Source of the DNA: Candidatus Rokuibacteriota bacterium
GTDB taxonomy: Bacteria; Methylomirabilota; Methylomirabilia; Rokubacteriales; CSP1-6
Assembly: GCA_003220535.1 (NCBI GenBank)
Contig: QHSU01000060.1
Span: 62,001-126,000, forward strand
Direction of reading: 5' to 3'
Length of the DNA stretch: 64,000 nt
Made by a program: the position numbers and the translations under genes. Positions 1 to 9,484 of the stretch are shown piece after piece; position 1 is the stretch's first letter; each line of letters begins with the position of its first letter. The notes under the pieces were generated by a model that saw only the letters and a list, made by a program, of their open reading frames with translations, searched no databases and had not been told where the DNA came from.

Positions 1-2
1 TG

Positions 3-251
3 TCGATGGTCAAGGCGAAGGCGTTCTTCGAACGGTATCCGGAGAGCGCGTACCGGGACCGGCTCGTCGACGACATGATCCGATGGTGCAGACGTGAGGA
101 CACCGAGGCGTGCTATGAGATCATCGTGAAGACGATGCCGACCGACCATCGCCGCTACCAGGAAGTGGTCGACCTCCACGAGAAGCGACTCGCCGACAAG
201 CGGCGAAGGCGGACACCGGGTCCCGAGGGCAAGACGGAAGGCGTTCGGTAG
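3..251 (+). CDS. Hypothetical protein, 5' end cut by window edge
   Basis: The reading frame is open at the left edge and ends with TAG just before the GTG of sucD, so only the last 82 or so residues are visible. The segment [15 protein letters not shown] resembles the helical turn of TPR/BamD-like proteins, followed by a very basic tail (ADKRRRR). A methionine codon at position 6 could be an internal residue. No catalytic motif is visible. It is not the C-terminus of SucC, the usual neighbour of sucD. Function unknown; zero spacing to sucD suggests cotranscription. Confidence 0.55.
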   Translation, partial: SMVKAKAFFERYPESAYRDRLVDDMIRWCRREDTEACYEIIVKTMPTDHRRYQEVVDLHEKRLADKRRRRTPGPEGKTEGVR

Positions 252-1124
252 GTGAGCATCCTCGTCGATCGGTCCACGCGCGTGGTCGTGCAAGGCATCA
301 CCGGCCGCGAAGGCGGGTTCCACGCCGCGCGATGCAAGGAGTACGGCACGACCGTCGTCGGCGGCGTGACGCCGGGCAAGGGCGGCACGACGCACGAAGG
401 GTTCCCGGTCTGGAACACGGTCGCCCAGGCGGTGGCGAGCGAGGGCGCGACCTGCGCGCTCATTTTCGTTCCGCCGCCGGCGGCGGCCGACGCGATCATG
501 GAAGCCGCCGCGGCCGATATTCCGCTGGTGGTCTGCATCACCGAGGGGATCCCGGTCGCCGACCTGGTCAAGGCGAAGCACTTTCTGGTCGGGCGAAAGA
601 GCCGGCTGATCGGACCGAACTGCCCCGGAGTCATCACGCCGGGCCAGGCCAAGATCGGCATCATGCCCGATCACATCCACCGGCCCGGCCCGGTCGGCGT
701 GGTCTCGCGCAGCGGCACCCTGACCTACGAGGTCGTGGGCCAGCTCACGGGGCGAGGCATCGGGCAAACGACATGCGTCGGCATCGGCGGCGATCCCGTA
801 ACCGGCACGAGCTTCGTCGACGTGCTGCGCCTGTTCAGCGACGATCCCGAGACGCGGGCGATCATGATGATCGGCGAGATCGGCGGCACCGCCGAGGAGG
901 ACGCAGCGGCGTTCGTCAAGGCTCAGGTCAAGAAGCCGGTCGTCGCGTTCATCTGCGGTCAGACGGCGCCGCCCGGACGTCGGATGGGCCACGCTGGCGC
1001 GATCATCGCGGGCGGGAAGGGAACGGCGGCGGAGAAGATGAAGGCGCTCGCCGAGGCCGGGGCGACCCTGGTCACGAGCCCGGCCGACATGGGAGCGACC
1101 ATGGCGAAGGTGATCGGACGATGA
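252..1124 (+). CDS. sucD: Succinyl-CoA ligase (ADP-forming) alpha subunit
   Basis: This is the alpha subunit of succinate-CoA ligase, the TCA-cycle enzyme that interconverts succinyl-CoA and succinate with substrate-level phosphorylation. At 290 aa it has normal family length. An N-terminal CoA-binding Rossmann region begins [11 protein letters not shown], and the phosphohistidine loop GHAGAI places the phosphorylated histidine at about residue 247. The GTG start abuts the preceding stop, and the TGA overlaps the ATG of ndk. The beta subunit gene sucC is not in the window and does not directly precede it, which is unusual; it may lie further upstream. Confidence 0.95.
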   Translation: MSILVDRSTRVVVQGITGREGGFHAARCKEYGTTVVGGVTPGKGGTTHEGFPVWNTVAQAVASEGATCALIFVPPPAAADAIMEAAAADIPLVVCITEGIPVADLVKAKHFLVGRKSRLIGPNCPGVITPGQAKIGIMPDHIHRPGPVGVVSRSGTLTYEVVGQLTGRGIGQTTCVGIGGDPVTGTSFVDVLRLFSDDPETRAIMMIGEIGGTAEEDAAAFVKAQVKKPVVAFICGQTAPPGRRMGHAGAIIAGGKGTAAEKMKALAEAGATLVTSPADMGATMAKVIGR

Positions 1125-1546
1125 CCACCCAGCGGACGCTCGCCATCGTCAAGCCCGATGCCGTGGCCAAGCGAGTCGCCGGGCAGATCGTGACACGCAT
1201 CGAGAACGCCGGCTTCACGATCGTGGCGCTCAAGCTCATCCACATGTCGCTCGACGAGGCGCGGGGCTTCTACATCGTCCACCGCGAGCGGCCGTTCTAT
1301 CAGAGCCTTTGCGAGTTCATGACGCAGGGACCGTGCCTGCTCATGGTCCTTGAGGCGGACAATGCGATCCAGCGCTGGCGCGACCTCATGGGCGCGACGG
1401 ATCCGGCCAAGGCCGCGCCGGGAACGATCCGCCGGGACTTCGCGTCCTCCATCGAGGCCAATGCCGTGCACGGCTCCGACTCGCCGGAGTCGGCGGCGGT
1501 CGAGATCCCATACTTCTTCTCGAGCCTCGAGCTCTGTCCGCGGTAG
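1121..1546 (+). CDS. ndk: Nucleoside diphosphate kinase
   Basis: Nucleoside diphosphate kinase transfers the gamma-phosphate of ATP to other NDPs through a phosphohistidine. The 141-aa length is typical of the family. The signature [12 protein letters not shown] is present with the catalytic histidine at residue 117, and the nucleotide-binding start [10 protein letters not shown] is intact. The start ATG overlaps the sucD stop (ATGA), so the two are almost certainly translationally coupled. The pairing makes metabolic sense because succinyl-CoA ligase generates NTP that Ndk redistributes. Confidence 0.96.
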   Translation: MTTQRTLAIVKPDAVAKRVAGQIVTRIENAGFTIVALKLIHMSLDEARGFYIVHRERPFYQSLCEFMTQGPCLLMVLEADNAIQRWRDLMGATDPAKAAPGTIRRDFASSIEANAVHGSDSPESAAVEIPYFFSSLELCPR

Positions 1547-1603
1547 ATCCGACGCGCTCGCCCGACCGGCCCGCGGAGTTCGTCGAGCGGCTCCAGAGCC
1601 GCC

Positions 1604-1613
1604 TCGATATACT
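1604..1613 (+). promoter_or_regulatory. Putative -10 element upstream of enoyl-CoA hydratase
   Basis: The 10-mer TCGATATACT contains a near-consensus sigma70 -10 (TATACT), 56 bp before the crotonase ATG. No convincing -35 is seen at 16-18 bp. The identical 10-mer occurs at 52544-52553, where a good -35 accompanies it. Confidence 0.4.
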
Positions 1614-1669
1614 CGGCCGAGGCGGCGGCGCCCGATGATTCGTGTCGTCCGACCTCCGGAGGGACGCGC

Positions 1670-2452
1670 ATGGTCTTCGCGACGCTGAAGTACGAACTCA
1701 CCGACGGGATCGCCACCGTGAGGATCGACCGCCCCGAGAAAAACAACGCGATCTCGATGGAGATGCGCGCCGACTTTCGCGCCCTGGCCGACGAGCTCTA
1801 CGGCAACGAGGCGGTCCGGGTGGCGGTGTTCACGGGGCGGGGCAAGACCTTTTGCGTAGGCGCCGACGTCTCGACCTTCGAGACCGACTGGAACACGCCC
1901 GTGTTCCGTGCCAACACGCGGCTCCTGACGAGCTTCTTCAACGATCTCGAGGCGCTCGAGAAGCCGCTCATCGCCGCGATCAACGGCACGTGCGTCGGCG
2001 GCGGTCTCGAGCTGGCGCTGGCCTGCGATCTGCGGATCGCGGCGCGCTCCGCGCGGTTCGGGCTGCCCGAGAACAACCTCGGTCTCATCCCCGGCATCGG
2101 GGGCTGCTCGCGGCTCGTCAAGCTCGTCGGCTTCGGGCGGGCCAAGGAGCTCGTGCTGACGGGCGAGATCGTCGGCGCCGATGAGGCGCTGCGCTATGGC
2201 CTCGTGAACCGCGTCGTGGAAGACGCCGAGCTCGCGAGCGAGGCGCGGGCCCTCGCGGCGCGGCTCGTCGCCAAGGCGCCCCAGGCGCTCGGCCTGGCCA
2301 AGCGGGTGATCCAGAGCTGCGTGAGCGCCGATCTGCACACGGCCCGCACGCTCGAGAGCTTCGGCCAGTCGATCCTCATCAAGACCATGGACCACCGGGA
2401 AGGTGTCAGCGCCTTCCGGGAGAAGCGCCGCCCACGCTTCGAGGGCCGCTGA
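1670..2452 (+). CDS. Enoyl-CoA hydratase/isomerase (crotonase family)
   Basis: A 260-aa crotonase-fold protein that would hydrate 2-enoyl-CoA in fatty or amino acid breakdown. The oxyanion-hole segments GKTFCVGAD (about 58-66) and NGTCVGGGLELALACD (about 105-120) are present. Both glutamates of true hydratases are kept: E114 in the GGGLEL segment and E134 in LPENNLGL. The ATG is preceded by GGAGGGA at 1657-1663. It lies 53 bp before the biotin carboxylase gene, so a shared acyl-CoA pathway is plausible. The exact substrate cannot be read from sequence. Confidence 0.9.
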   Translation: MVFATLKYELTDGIATVRIDRPEKNNAISMEMRADFRALADELYGNEAVRVAVFTGRGKTFCVGADVSTFETDWNTPVFRANTRLLTSFFNDLEALEKPLIAAINGTCVGGGLELALACDLRIAARSARFGLPENNLGLIPGIGGCSRLVKLVGFGRAKELVLTGEIVGADEALRYGLVNRVVEDAELASEARALAARLVAKAPQALGLAKRVIQSCVSADLHTARTLESFGQSILIKTMDHREGVSAFREKRRPRFEGR

Positions 2453-2505
2453 GGTCGGGCCATCATGGAAGCTCGCGTGCTCACGGGGCTCCGAGGAACG
2501 ACGCG

Positions 2506-4002
2506 ATGAGGATCACCAAGGTCCTGGTGGCGAACCGGGGCGAGATCGCGGTGCGGGTGATCCGAGCCTGCCGCGAGCAGGGGATCGCGTCGGTGGCCGT
2601 GTTCTCCGAGGCCGACCGCGAGGCGCTCCACGTCCTCATGGCCGACGAGGCGTACCCGATCGGCCCGCCCGCGCCGATCGAGAGCTACCTCTCGATCGAC
2701 AAGCTGGTGCGGGTCGCCAAGGCCGCCGGCGCCGACGCCGTCCACCCGGGCTACGGGTTCCTGGCCGAGAACGCCGCGTTCGCCGAAGCCTGCGTCGCGG
2801 CCGGGCTCGTGTTCGTGGGGCCACCGCCGGGCGCCATCCGCGCGCTCGGCGACAAGACGGCGGCGCGTCGGATCGCGCGCGGGCTCGGCGTACCGACGGT
2901 GCCGGGGACGTTCGAGCCGGTGACCGGTCACGAGGCCGTGCGCGCCGCGGCCCGCGAGATCGGCTACCCGCTCATGGTCAAGGCCGCGCTGGGCGGCGGC
3001 GGCAAGGGCATGCGCGTCGCCCACGCCGAGGGCGAGCTCGAGACCGCGATCGGCCTGGCGCGGAGCGAGGCGGCGTGGGCGTTCGGCGACGGTACTGTGT
3101 ATCTCGAGCGCCTCCTGGCGGAGCCACGGCACATCGAGGTGCAGGTGCTGGCCGACGTGCACGGCCGCGTCATCCATCTGGGCGAGCGCGAGTGCTCGGT
3201 CCAGCGGCGACACCAGAAGGTCGTCGAGGAGGCGCCGTCGCCCCTGGTCGACGACGCGATGCGCGCGCGTCTGGGCGAGGCCGCGTGCCGGATCGCGAAG
3301 ACCGCGGGCTACGTCAACGCTGGGACGGTCGAGTTCCTCGTGGACTCGGACCAGAGCTTCTACTTCCTCGAGATGAACACGCGGCTCCAGGTCGAGCACG
3401 CGGTGACCGAGATGGTCACGGGCGTCGACCTCGTCCGCGAACAGCTGCGGATCGCCGCCGGCGAGCCGCTCGCGCTGGCGCAAGCGGACGTGACGCTGCG
3501 GGGCGTGGCCATCGAGTGTCGCATCAACGCCGAGGATCCCTTCAGCGGCTGGATGCCGTCGCCCGGCACGATCACCGGGCTACGCGCGGCGAGCGGCCCG
3601 TGGGTGCGCGACGACTCCGGCGTCTACGAGGGCTACACGGTGCCGCGCTTCTACGACACCCTCGTGGCCAAGCTCATCGTCTGGGGGACCGACCGCCCGG
3701 CCGCTATCGAGCGGATGATCCGCTCGCTCGCCGAGTACAAGGTGGTCGGCATCCTCACGACGATCCCCGTCCTCGCTCAGATCGTCGGGCACGAGGACTT
3801 CCGCGCGGGGAGGCTGTCGACCGGCTTCCTGGACCGGGTCATGCCGACCTTCGTGGCGGCGAAGGATCGGGCCCGATCGATCGCCGTCATCGCCGCGGTG
3901 CTCGCCGAGTACGAGCGCCTGGGTCATCGCACGATCGTCGAAGCGCCGCCGGCGGCGCCCGACGCCTGGCGGACCGGCCGCCACCCGGGCTGGCGCTCGT
4001 GA
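2506..4002 (+). CDS. Biotin carboxylase subunit of an acyl-CoA carboxylase
   Basis: ATP-dependent carboxylation of biotin for an acetyl-, propionyl- or methylcrotonyl-type carboxylase. The 498 residues cover the whole biotin carboxylase fold: N-terminal [22 protein letters not shown]-grasp glycine loop [13 protein letters not shown] (about residue 160), and the catalytic segment [16 protein letters not shown]. It ends soon after the biotin carboxylase C domain, and the carrier is encoded by the next gene, overlapping as GTGA. No carboxyltransferase gene is in the window, so the substrate is unresolved. Confidence 0.93.
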   Translation: MRITKVLVANRGEIAVRVIRACREQGIASVAVFSEADREALHVLMADEAYPIGPPAPIESYLSIDKLVRVAKAAGADAVHPGYGFLAENAAFAEACVAAGLVFVGPPPGAIRALGDKTAARRIARGLGVPTVPGTFEPVTGHEAVRAAAREIGYPLMVKAALGGGGKGMRVAHAEGELETAIGLARSEAAWAFGDGTVYLERLLAEPRHIEVQVLADVHGRVIHLGERECSVQRRHQKVVEEAPSPLVDDAMRARLGEAACRIAKTAGYVNAGTVEFLVDSDQSFYFLEMNTRLQVEHAVTEMVTGVDLVREQLRIAAGEPLALAQADVTLRGVAIECRINAEDPFSGWMPSPGTITGLRAASGPWVRDDSGVYEGYTVPRFYDTLVAKLIVWGTDRPAAIERMIRSLAEYKVVGILTTIPVLAQIVGHEDFRAGRLSTGFLDRVMPTFVAAKDRARSIAVIAAVLAEYERLGHRTIVEAPPAAPDAWRTGRHPGWRS

Positions 4003-4499
4003 CCTTCGTCGTGACGATCGGCGACACGACCGAGACGGTAGAGGTGAGCGGCGGGGCCGGGCGCTACCGCCTGACCATCGGCTCGGAGGTCTGGGAGGTG
4101 GACGGGCGACTCACGGCGCAGGGCATATACTCGCTCCTCGTCGGCGGGGTGTCCTACGTGGCCGACGTCCGGGACGAAGAGGGCGCGTGCGTCGTCGACG
4201 TGGGCGACGAGCGGTACGTCATGCGGGTGGAAGAGCAGACCCGGTTCATCATTCGCACCAAGGGCGGCGCGGCGGGCGGTCATGGGGCGCAGACCCTTGT
4301 CGCGCCGCTGCCCGGCCGGATCGTGCGCGTCGCGGTCAGGCCGGGCGACCGGATCGAGAAGGGCGCCACCCTGCTGGTGATCGAGGCCATGAAGATGGAA
4401 AACGAGTACCGGGCGGGTGCCTCGGGCACCGTGGTCGAGGTGAGGGTCGAGGCCGGCCAGGCGGTCAACGGCGGCGACGTCCTGGTGGTGATCCGCTGA
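3999..4499 (+). CDS. Biotin carboxyl carrier protein
   Basis: A 166-aa carrier with the C-terminal biotinyl/lipoyl domain (about 98-166). The biotinylation motif EAMKM places the modified lysine at residue 132. The N-terminal 95 residues are beta-rich and resemble the BT linker domain of acyl-CoA carboxylase alpha subunits. The gene starts on a GTG overlapping the biotin carboxylase stop, so the two behave like a split alpha subunit. Its TGA overlaps the ATG of the ABC ATPase (TGATG), linking carboxylase and transporter in one transcript. Confidence 0.93.
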   Translation: MTFVVTIGDTTETVEVSGGAGRYRLTIGSEVWEVDGRLTAQGIYSLLVGGVSYVADVRDEEGACVVDVGDERYVMRVEEQTRFIIRTKGGAAGGHGAQTLVAPLPGRIVRVAVRPGDRIEKGATLLVIEAMKMENEYRAGASGTVVEVRVEAGQAVNGGDVLVVIR

Positions 4500-5239
4500 T
4501 GGCCGACGCGGCGATCCGGTTCAGGGACGTGAACAAGTGGTTCGGAAAGCTCAAGGTCCTCAGCGACATCAACCTGGCGGTCGCGGCCGGCGAGGTCGTG
4601 GTGGTGTGTGGGCCGTCGGGCTCCGGGAAGTCCACGCTGATCCGCTGCGTGAACGGCCTGGAAGGGATCCAGGGCGGCGACCTCGTCGTCCTCGGCGAAT
4701 CGATCGTGCGGCCCGGTGTGAGCATGTCGGCGCTCCGGACGCGCGTGGGCATGGTGTTCCAGTCCTTCAACCTCTTCCCGCACATGACCGTCCTGGAGAA
4801 CATCATGCTGGCCCCGGTCCGCGTGCGGGGTCTCAGCACGACCGAGGCCGAAAAGACGGCGCGCACGCTCCTGGCGCGCGTACGCATTCCCGACAAGGCC
4901 GAGAACTATCCGGCGAACCTGTCGGGCGGCCAGCAGCAACGGGTTGCGATTGCGCGGGCGCTCGCGATGCAGCCGAAGATCATGCTGTTCGACGAGCCGA
5001 CCTCGGCGCTGGACCCGGAAATGATCAACGAGGTGCTCGACGTCATGACCGACCTGGCGAAGGAAGGCATGACCATGATGGTCGTCACCCACGAGATGGG
5101 GTTCGCGCGGCGGGTCGCGCATCGCGTCGTCTTCATGGACGCGGGACAGGTGGTGGAGGAAGCCACGCCCGAAGCGTTCTTCGCCGCGCCGAAGTCGGAC
5201 CGAGCCAGAGAGTTCCTGTCGAAGATCCTATCCCACTAA
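4499..5239 (+). CDS. Polar amino-acid ABC transporter ATP-binding protein (GlnQ type)
   Basis: A 246-aa ABC ATPase that energises the amino-acid importer encoded downstream. Walker A is GPSGSGKST (38-46), the signature [15 protein letters not shown] follows at about 138, and Walker B runs into DEPTSALDP. The segment [20 protein letters not shown] is the typical Q-loop of the GlnQ/HisP group. The start ATG overlaps the stop of the biotin carrier gene, an unexpected partner. The substrate-binding protein follows 13 bp downstream. Confidence 0.93.
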   Translation: MADAAIRFRDVNKWFGKLKVLSDINLAVAAGEVVVVCGPSGSGKSTLIRCVNGLEGIQGGDLVVLGESIVRPGVSMSALRTRVGMVFQSFNLFPHMTVLENIMLAPVRVRGLSTTEAEKTARTLLARVRIPDKAENYPANLSGGQQQRVAIARALAMQPKIMLFDEPTSALDPEMINEVLDVMTDLAKEGMTMMVVTHEMGFARRVAHRVVFMDAGQVVEEATPEAFFAAPKSDRAREFLSKILSH

Positions 5240-5252
5240 CCGGAGGTTACTG

Positions 5253-6110
5253 ATGAAGCGAATGCTCTTGGTCATGCTCGCCCTGGTCCTGGCCCTCCCG
5301 TTCGCGGCGCCGGCCGGGGCCCAGCCGGATACGCTCGACAAGATCAAGCAGTCGGGCGCCCTGACGATCGGAACGCGCACGGGCTCGCCGCCCTTCGCCT
5401 ACGTCAACAAGAACAACGAATGGGTCGGCTTCTCGATCGACCTGGTCGAGAGGCTGGTCAAGCCCGAGGTCGAGAAGGCCGTCGGCAAGTCGATCAAGAT
5501 CGAGAAGAAGGAATCCACGCCGCAGAGCCGCATCCCGCTGCTGGCCAACAACTCGGTGGACCTGATCGCCGAGACGATGACCGACACGCCGCAGCGTCGC
5601 GAGTCGGTGGACTTCAGCCTCACGTTCTTCTACACCGGCGCCCAGTTCCTAGTGAAGAAGGGTAGTCCCATCAAGGGCGTCAACGACATCGCCGGCAAGC
5701 GCATCGCGTCGCAGCAGGGCTCGACCAACGCCAAGATCATCCGCGAGAAGTACCCGCAAGCCCAGCTGCGTGAGTTCCCCGACCAGCCGGCCGCCTTCCA
5801 GGCGCTGGCCCAGGGCCAGGTCGAGGCCTACACGAACGACGGCATCCAGCTCGCCGGCCTGAAGGCCAAGGCGCCGAACCCGGGCGACTGGGAGGTCGTC
5901 GGCGACTTCTACTCGGAGGAGCCGTACGGCATGGCCATGCGCAAGGGCGACGCCAAGTTCAAGGCGACCGTCGACGCCGGGCTCAAGCACGGCTTCGAGT
6001 CGGGGAAGTATTTCGAGATCTACGAGAAGTGGTTCGGGCCCAAGGGCGACGTGCCGTACCCGACGACGCCCCAGGTGAAGGCGTACCTCTTGAAGCAGAT
6101 CGGCAAGTAG
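5253..6110 (+). CDS. Amino-acid ABC transporter periplasmic substrate-binding protein
   Basis: A 285-aa family 3 extracellular solute-binding protein. An N-terminal signal peptide (MKRMLLVMLALVLALPFAAP, cleavage near AGA-Q at 23) is followed by the fold typical of the glutamate/glutamine/histidine-binding group, including the segment ETMTDTPQRRESVDFSLTFF. An SD sequence, GGAGG, lies just before the ATG. The order ATPase, binding protein, permease, permease is that of a complete polar amino-acid importer. The exact amino acid cannot be predicted. Confidence 0.92.
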   Translation: MKRMLLVMLALVLALPFAAPAGAQPDTLDKIKQSGALTIGTRTGSPPFAYVNKNNEWVGFSIDLVERLVKPEVEKAVGKSIKIEKKESTPQSRIPLLANNSVDLIAETMTDTPQRRESVDFSLTFFYTGAQFLVKKGSPIKGVNDIAGKRIASQQGSTNAKIIREKYPQAQLREFPDQPAAFQALAQGQVEAYTNDGIQLAGLKAKAPNPGDWEVVGDFYSEEPYGMAMRKGDAKFKATVDAGLKHGFESGKYFEIYEKWFGPKGDVPYPTTPQVKAYLLKQIGK

Positions 6111-6129
6111 CGCCGCGGGCCTCCCGCCC

Positions 6130-6843
6130 GTGAACTATCAGTTCAAGTGGAGCGTGCTCTGGAGCGGCCAGTCGGGAGGCTGGCTGCTCCAGGGCGTCAT
6201 CACCACCATCGAGATCTCGGCGCTGGCCTGGGTGCTGGCGGTGGCGCTCGGGATCCTCTCGGGTGCCCTGCGCACCGTTCCCTGGAAGCCGGTCCGCGCG
6301 CTCGCCACGTTCTACGTCGAGTTCTTCCGCAATGTGCCGCTGCTGGTCTGGATGTTCTTCTGGTATTTCGGCGTCCCGCCGCTCTTGCCGCGGGCCGTCC
6401 AGGACTGGATCTTCAACCACGGCGCCGAGTTCTGGGCGGGCATGTTCGCCCTCGGCGTCTATCACGGGGCGCGCATGTCCGAGGTCATCCGCTCGGGCAT
6501 CCAGGCGATCCCGCGCACCCAGTTCGAGGCCTCGGTGGCGATGGGGCTGACGACATTCCAGGCGTACCGGCTGGTCATCGTGCCGATCGCGCTCCGGCTC
6601 ATCGTGCCGCCGGCCACCAGCGAGTCGCTGAACCTCCTGAAGAACTCGTCGGTTGCGCTCACGATCAGTGTCGCCGAGCTCACCTTCCAGACCCGTCAGA
6701 TCGAGACGTACACGGCCAAGGCCATCGAGGCCTATACCGCCGGAACCGTCATCTACCTGGTGCTGTGCGTCGCGATCGCGGCGATCATGGCGCGCGTCGA
6801 GCGCCGCTTCGCGATCCCCGGCCTCATCGCGCGGGGAGGCTGA
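6130..6843 (+). CDS. Amino-acid ABC transporter permease (HisM/GltK type)
   Basis: A 237-aa inner-membrane permease with several hydrophobic helices. The EAA-type loop around EASVAMGLTTFQAYRLVIVP (about 137-156) contacts the ATPase, and the N-terminal FYVEFFRNVPLLVWMFF is typical of the HisMQ/GlnP family. Translation starts at GTG 6130 with no strong SD. The second permease follows after 2 bp. Together they should form the heterodimeric membrane channel of the importer. Confidence 0.9.
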   Translation: MNYQFKWSVLWSGQSGGWLLQGVITTIEISALAWVLAVALGILSGALRTVPWKPVRALATFYVEFFRNVPLLVWMFFWYFGVPPLLPRAVQDWIFNHGAEFWAGMFALGVYHGARMSEVIRSGIQAIPRTQFEASVAMGLTTFQAYRLVIVPIALRLIVPPATSESLNLLKNSSVALTISVAELTFQTRQIETYTAKAIEAYTAGTVIYLVLCVAIAAIMARVERRFAIPGLIARGG

Positions 6844-6845
6844 GG

Positions 6846-7523
6846 GTGCTCGACTTTGGCGTCGTCGTCTCGAACTTCAGGTTCCTCGTGGTCCAGGGGC
6901 TCTTCGGGCTGGGTGGCTTCGCGGGGGGCACGCTCCGCCTGGCGATCCCGGCGATCGTGCTGGGGTTCGTCCTCGGCATCTTCGTCGGTCTCGCCCGACT
7001 GGCGCGCTCGCGCTGGATCAGCCTGCCGGCGACGCTCTACGTGGAATTCTTCCGCGGCGTGCCGCTCGTCATGGTGATCTTCTGGATCTGGTTCATCATC
7101 CCGCAGCTCTTGCGGCTCCCGATCCCCGAGTACGGGGTGGCGCTCACCGCCTTCGTGATCTTCGAGGCCGCCTACTTCGGCGAGATCGTCCGGGCCGGCA
7201 TCCAGTCCGTGCCTCGGGGGCAGGTCGAGGCCGCCACCTCGGTCGGGCTGACCGGCGCTCAAACGATGCGCTACGTCGTCCTGCCGCAGGCCATCCGCAA
7301 CATGGTGCCGGCGCTGGTGACGCAGATGATCGTGCTCTTCAAGGACACGTCACTCGCCTCGATCATCGGCTACGTCGATCTGACCAAGGCGGCGCAGATC
7401 GTCAACAACCGCGAGATCAAGCCGTTCGAGCTCTACCTCTTCATCGCGGTCGTGTATTTCGCCTTCACCTACTCGATGTCGCGGTTCGCCCGCCGGTTCG
7501 AGCGCCGGGTGACCGCCGCCTGA
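6846..7523 (+). CDS. Amino-acid ABC transporter permease (second subunit)
   Basis: A 225-aa permease homologous to the preceding one, starting at GTG 6846. It contains the family segment TLYVEFFRGVPLVMVIFW and the ATPase-contact loop EAATSVGLTGAQTMRYVVLP, with five or so membrane helices. It ends the plus-strand operon. The stop codon lies immediately before the left arm of a long inverted repeat that separates this operon from the convergent sugar transporter. Confidence 0.9.
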   Translation: MLDFGVVVSNFRFLVVQGLFGLGGFAGGTLRLAIPAIVLGFVLGIFVGLARLARSRWISLPATLYVEFFRGVPLVMVIFWIWFIIPQLLRLPIPEYGVALTAFVIFEAAYFGEIVRAGIQSVPRGQVEAATSVGLTGAQTMRYVVLPQAIRNMVPALVTQMIVLFKDTSLASIIGYVDLTKAAQIVNNREIKPFELYLFIAVVYFAFTYSMSRFARRFERRVTAA

Positions 7524-7682
7524 CCGGCGGCGACGGGCGGGCGCGGTAGGGATCGCCCAGACCACGCGGCACGCGTGCGTTGCCCCGGGGTGGCTGGGCT
7601 CCATCCGGGCGCGCCGGGGCCCGTCGCCGCGGTGCGGGAACGGGTCCTGGCGATCCCTACCGCGCCCGCCCGTCGCCGCCGG
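7524..7682. repeat. Long inverted repeat between convergent operons
   Basis: Positions 7524-7557 and 7649-7682 are perfect reverse complements over 34 bp, and the match continues three more bases (CAG/CTG) after a one-base bulge. The 91-bp spacer is itself GC rich. The left arm begins one base after the stop of the plus-strand permease; the right arm ends 15 bp before the stop of the minus-strand permease. There is no T-tract, so it is not a textbook intrinsic terminator. It could be a bidirectional transcription barrier or a small palindromic repeat element. Confidence 0.85.
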
Positions 7683-7697
7683 CCCGCCAGCGCCCTT

Positions 7698-8537
7698 CTA
7701 CTTGATCGCGCCCGCGGTGAGGCCGGAGACGTAGTAGTCGAGGAAGAAGACGTACAGGACGACGATCGGGACGGAGGCGAGCACGGCGCCGGCCATGAGA
7801 GAGCCCCAGTAGTAGATGTCGCCGCGGATCAGCTCGCTCGTGACGCCCACGCTCGCCGTGATCTGCTCCGATGACGACGTGAAGGTGAGCGCGTAGATGA
7901 ACTCGTTCCAGGAGAGCGTGAACGCGAAGAGCGCCGCGCAGACGAGGCCCGGCACCGCGATCGGCAGCACGATCCGCCAGAGCGCCTGGATGCGTGTCGC
8001 GCCGTCCACCATGGCGCACTCCTCGACCTCCTTGGGGACGGTGCGGAAGTAGCCCATCAGCAGCCACGTGCAGAAGGGGACGAGGAACGTCGGGTAGGTG
8101 ACGACGAGCGCCCACTTCGAGTCGCCGAGGCCGAGCCAGTTCACCACCTGGGCCAGCGGTAAGAACAAGAGTGAAGTCGGGACCAGGTAGGTGACGAAGA
8201 TGGCCGTGCCGAGGCTGGCGACACCGAAGAACTGGAGCCGCGCCAGCGCGTAGGCCGCGACCGTCGCGATGATGAGCGAGACGAAGGTCGAGATCATGGT
8301 GACCAGAAGGCTGTTCTTCGTCCACGTGAGGAAGGCCGTGTCCCACAGGAGCTTCGTGTAGTGCTCGAGGGTCGGTCCCTGGCGGATGAGGAGCGGCACC
8401 GCGGTCCGGTCGTAGAGCTCCTTGTTCTGCTTCAACGACGTCAACACCATGTGGTAGAAGGGAAACAGCGCGAAGACGAGGAACGGCACCAGCAACAGGT
8501 GCATCGCGATCCGCCGCGTGAGCTTCCGGCGCGTCAT
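7698..8537 (-). CDS. Carbohydrate ABC transporter permease (MalG/UgpE type)
   Basis: A 279-aa inner-membrane permease with six or so hydrophobic helices. The EAA loop EEVEECAMVDGATRIQALWR-like region (seen as KEVEECAMVDGATRIQALWR) is diagnostic of the MalG family. The ATG at 8537 overlaps the TGA of the upstream permease gene. It is the last gene of a three-gene minus-strand operon (binding protein, MalF-like, MalG-like). No MalK/MsmX ATPase gene is adjacent, so a shared ATPase encoded elsewhere is likely. Confidence 0.9.
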   Translation of the reverse strand: MTRRKLTRRIAMHLLLVPFLVFALFPFYHMVLTSLKQNKELYDRTAVPLLIRQGPTLEHYTKLLWDTAFLTWTKNSLLVTMISTFVSLIIATVAAYALARLQFFGVASLGTAIFVTYLVPTSLLFLPLAQVVNWLGLGDSKWALVVTYPTFLVPFCTWLLMGYFRTVPKEVEECAMVDGATRIQALWRIVLPIAVPGLVCAALFAFTLSWNEFIYALTFTSSSEQITASVGVTSELIRGDIYYWGSLMAGAVLASVPIVVLYVFFLDYYVSGLTAGAIK

Positions 8538-9478
8538 CAGTAGGCCTGCTTTCGGACGAAGCGGAGCTGAGCAAACACCACCAGCATCAGCACCGGAAAG
8601 AGATAGAGCGAGATCGCCGCGCCCTCGCCGATCCGACCCGTCTCGAGCCCGACCTGGCGCGCCAGCGTCGCGAAGAGGTGGGTCGAGTTGATCGGACCAC
8701 CGTGCGTGAGCACGAAGACAATGTTGAAGTCGCTGAAGGTGAAGATCGTGGAGAACAGAACCACGATGGCCAGCACGGGCTTGAGCAGTGGCAGGGTGAC
8801 GTGCCAGAAGCGGGCGAGGGCCCCGGCCCCGTCGGCTTCCGCCGCCTCGTAGAGCTCGCGCGGGATCGCGACCAGCCCCGCCAGGATCGTGATGACGAAG
8901 AACGGCAGTCCGCGCCAGATGTTGACGACGACGACCGCCGTCATCGCGTAGTACTTCTGGCCGAGCCAGTTCGGCCCGGGCGGATCCATGAGGCCGAGCG
9001 TCAGGCCCGTCCAGTTCACCACGCTGTAGAGCGAGTTGAACATCCACCACCAGCCGAGCGTCGACAGCGCGGTCGGGATCACCCAGGGCAGCAGCACCGC
9101 GCCGCGGATCAGCCGCTTGAACCAGAGCTGCTGGTCGAGCAGCATGGCCAGCGAGAGCCCCAGGACGAGCTTGGCGCCGACCGCGGCGCCCGTGAAGACA
9201 AACGCGTTCTGGAAGGTCTGCCGGAACGCGTCGCTCTGCCAGAGGTTGAGGAAGTTGCGGATGCCGATGAAGTGGCTCGGCCGCCCGATGAACGCATTCG
9301 AGACGGAGAAGTAGAGCGCCATACAGAAGGGATAGGCCACAAGGAGCAGCAGGAGCAGGAGCGCCGGGCTCACGAAGATCGGGCCCAGCCATTGCTCGCG
9401 GTCCAGCAGCTCGCCCATCCGAGCCCGCAGCGACGAGCTACGGGATGCGGTCGCGACGCCGACGCTGCCGATCGCCAT
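8537..9478 (-). CDS. Carbohydrate ABC transporter permease (MalF/UgpA type)
   Basis: A 313-aa permease partnering the MalG-like protein. It has an N-terminal cytoplasmic stretch, then helices starting at about residue 35 (PALLLLLLLVAYPFCMALYF). The ATPase-contact loop ELYEAAEADGAGALARFWHV is characteristic of the sugar/glycerol-phosphate/polyamine-like permease family. It begins 6 bp after the binding-protein stop. The substrate is not determinable from the permease sequence. Confidence 0.9.
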   Translation of the reverse strand: MAIGSVGVATASRSSSLRARMGELLDREQWLGPIFVSPALLLLLLLVAYPFCMALYFSVSNAFIGRPSHFIGIRNFLNLWQSDAFRQTFQNAFVFTGAAVGAKLVLGLSLAMLLDQQLWFKRLIRGAVLLPWVIPTALSTLGWWWMFNSLYSVVNWTGLTLGLMDPPGPNWLGQKYYAMTAVVVVNIWRGLPFFVITILAGLVAIPRELYEAAEADGAGALARFWHVTLPLLKPVLAIVVLFSTIFTFSDFNIVFVLTHGGPINSTHLFATLARQVGLETGRIGEGAAISLYLFPVLMLVVFAQLRFVRKQAY

Positions 9479-9484
9479 GTCAGC

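Noticed and set aside
4126..4136. ATATACT within the biotin carrier gene as a promoter
   Set aside because: It lies inside coding sequence, lacks a -35 and the next gene overlaps by translation; no need for an internal start.
7561..7648. Small gene within the inverted-repeat spacer
   Set aside because: Frames are short, arginine-rich and without SD.
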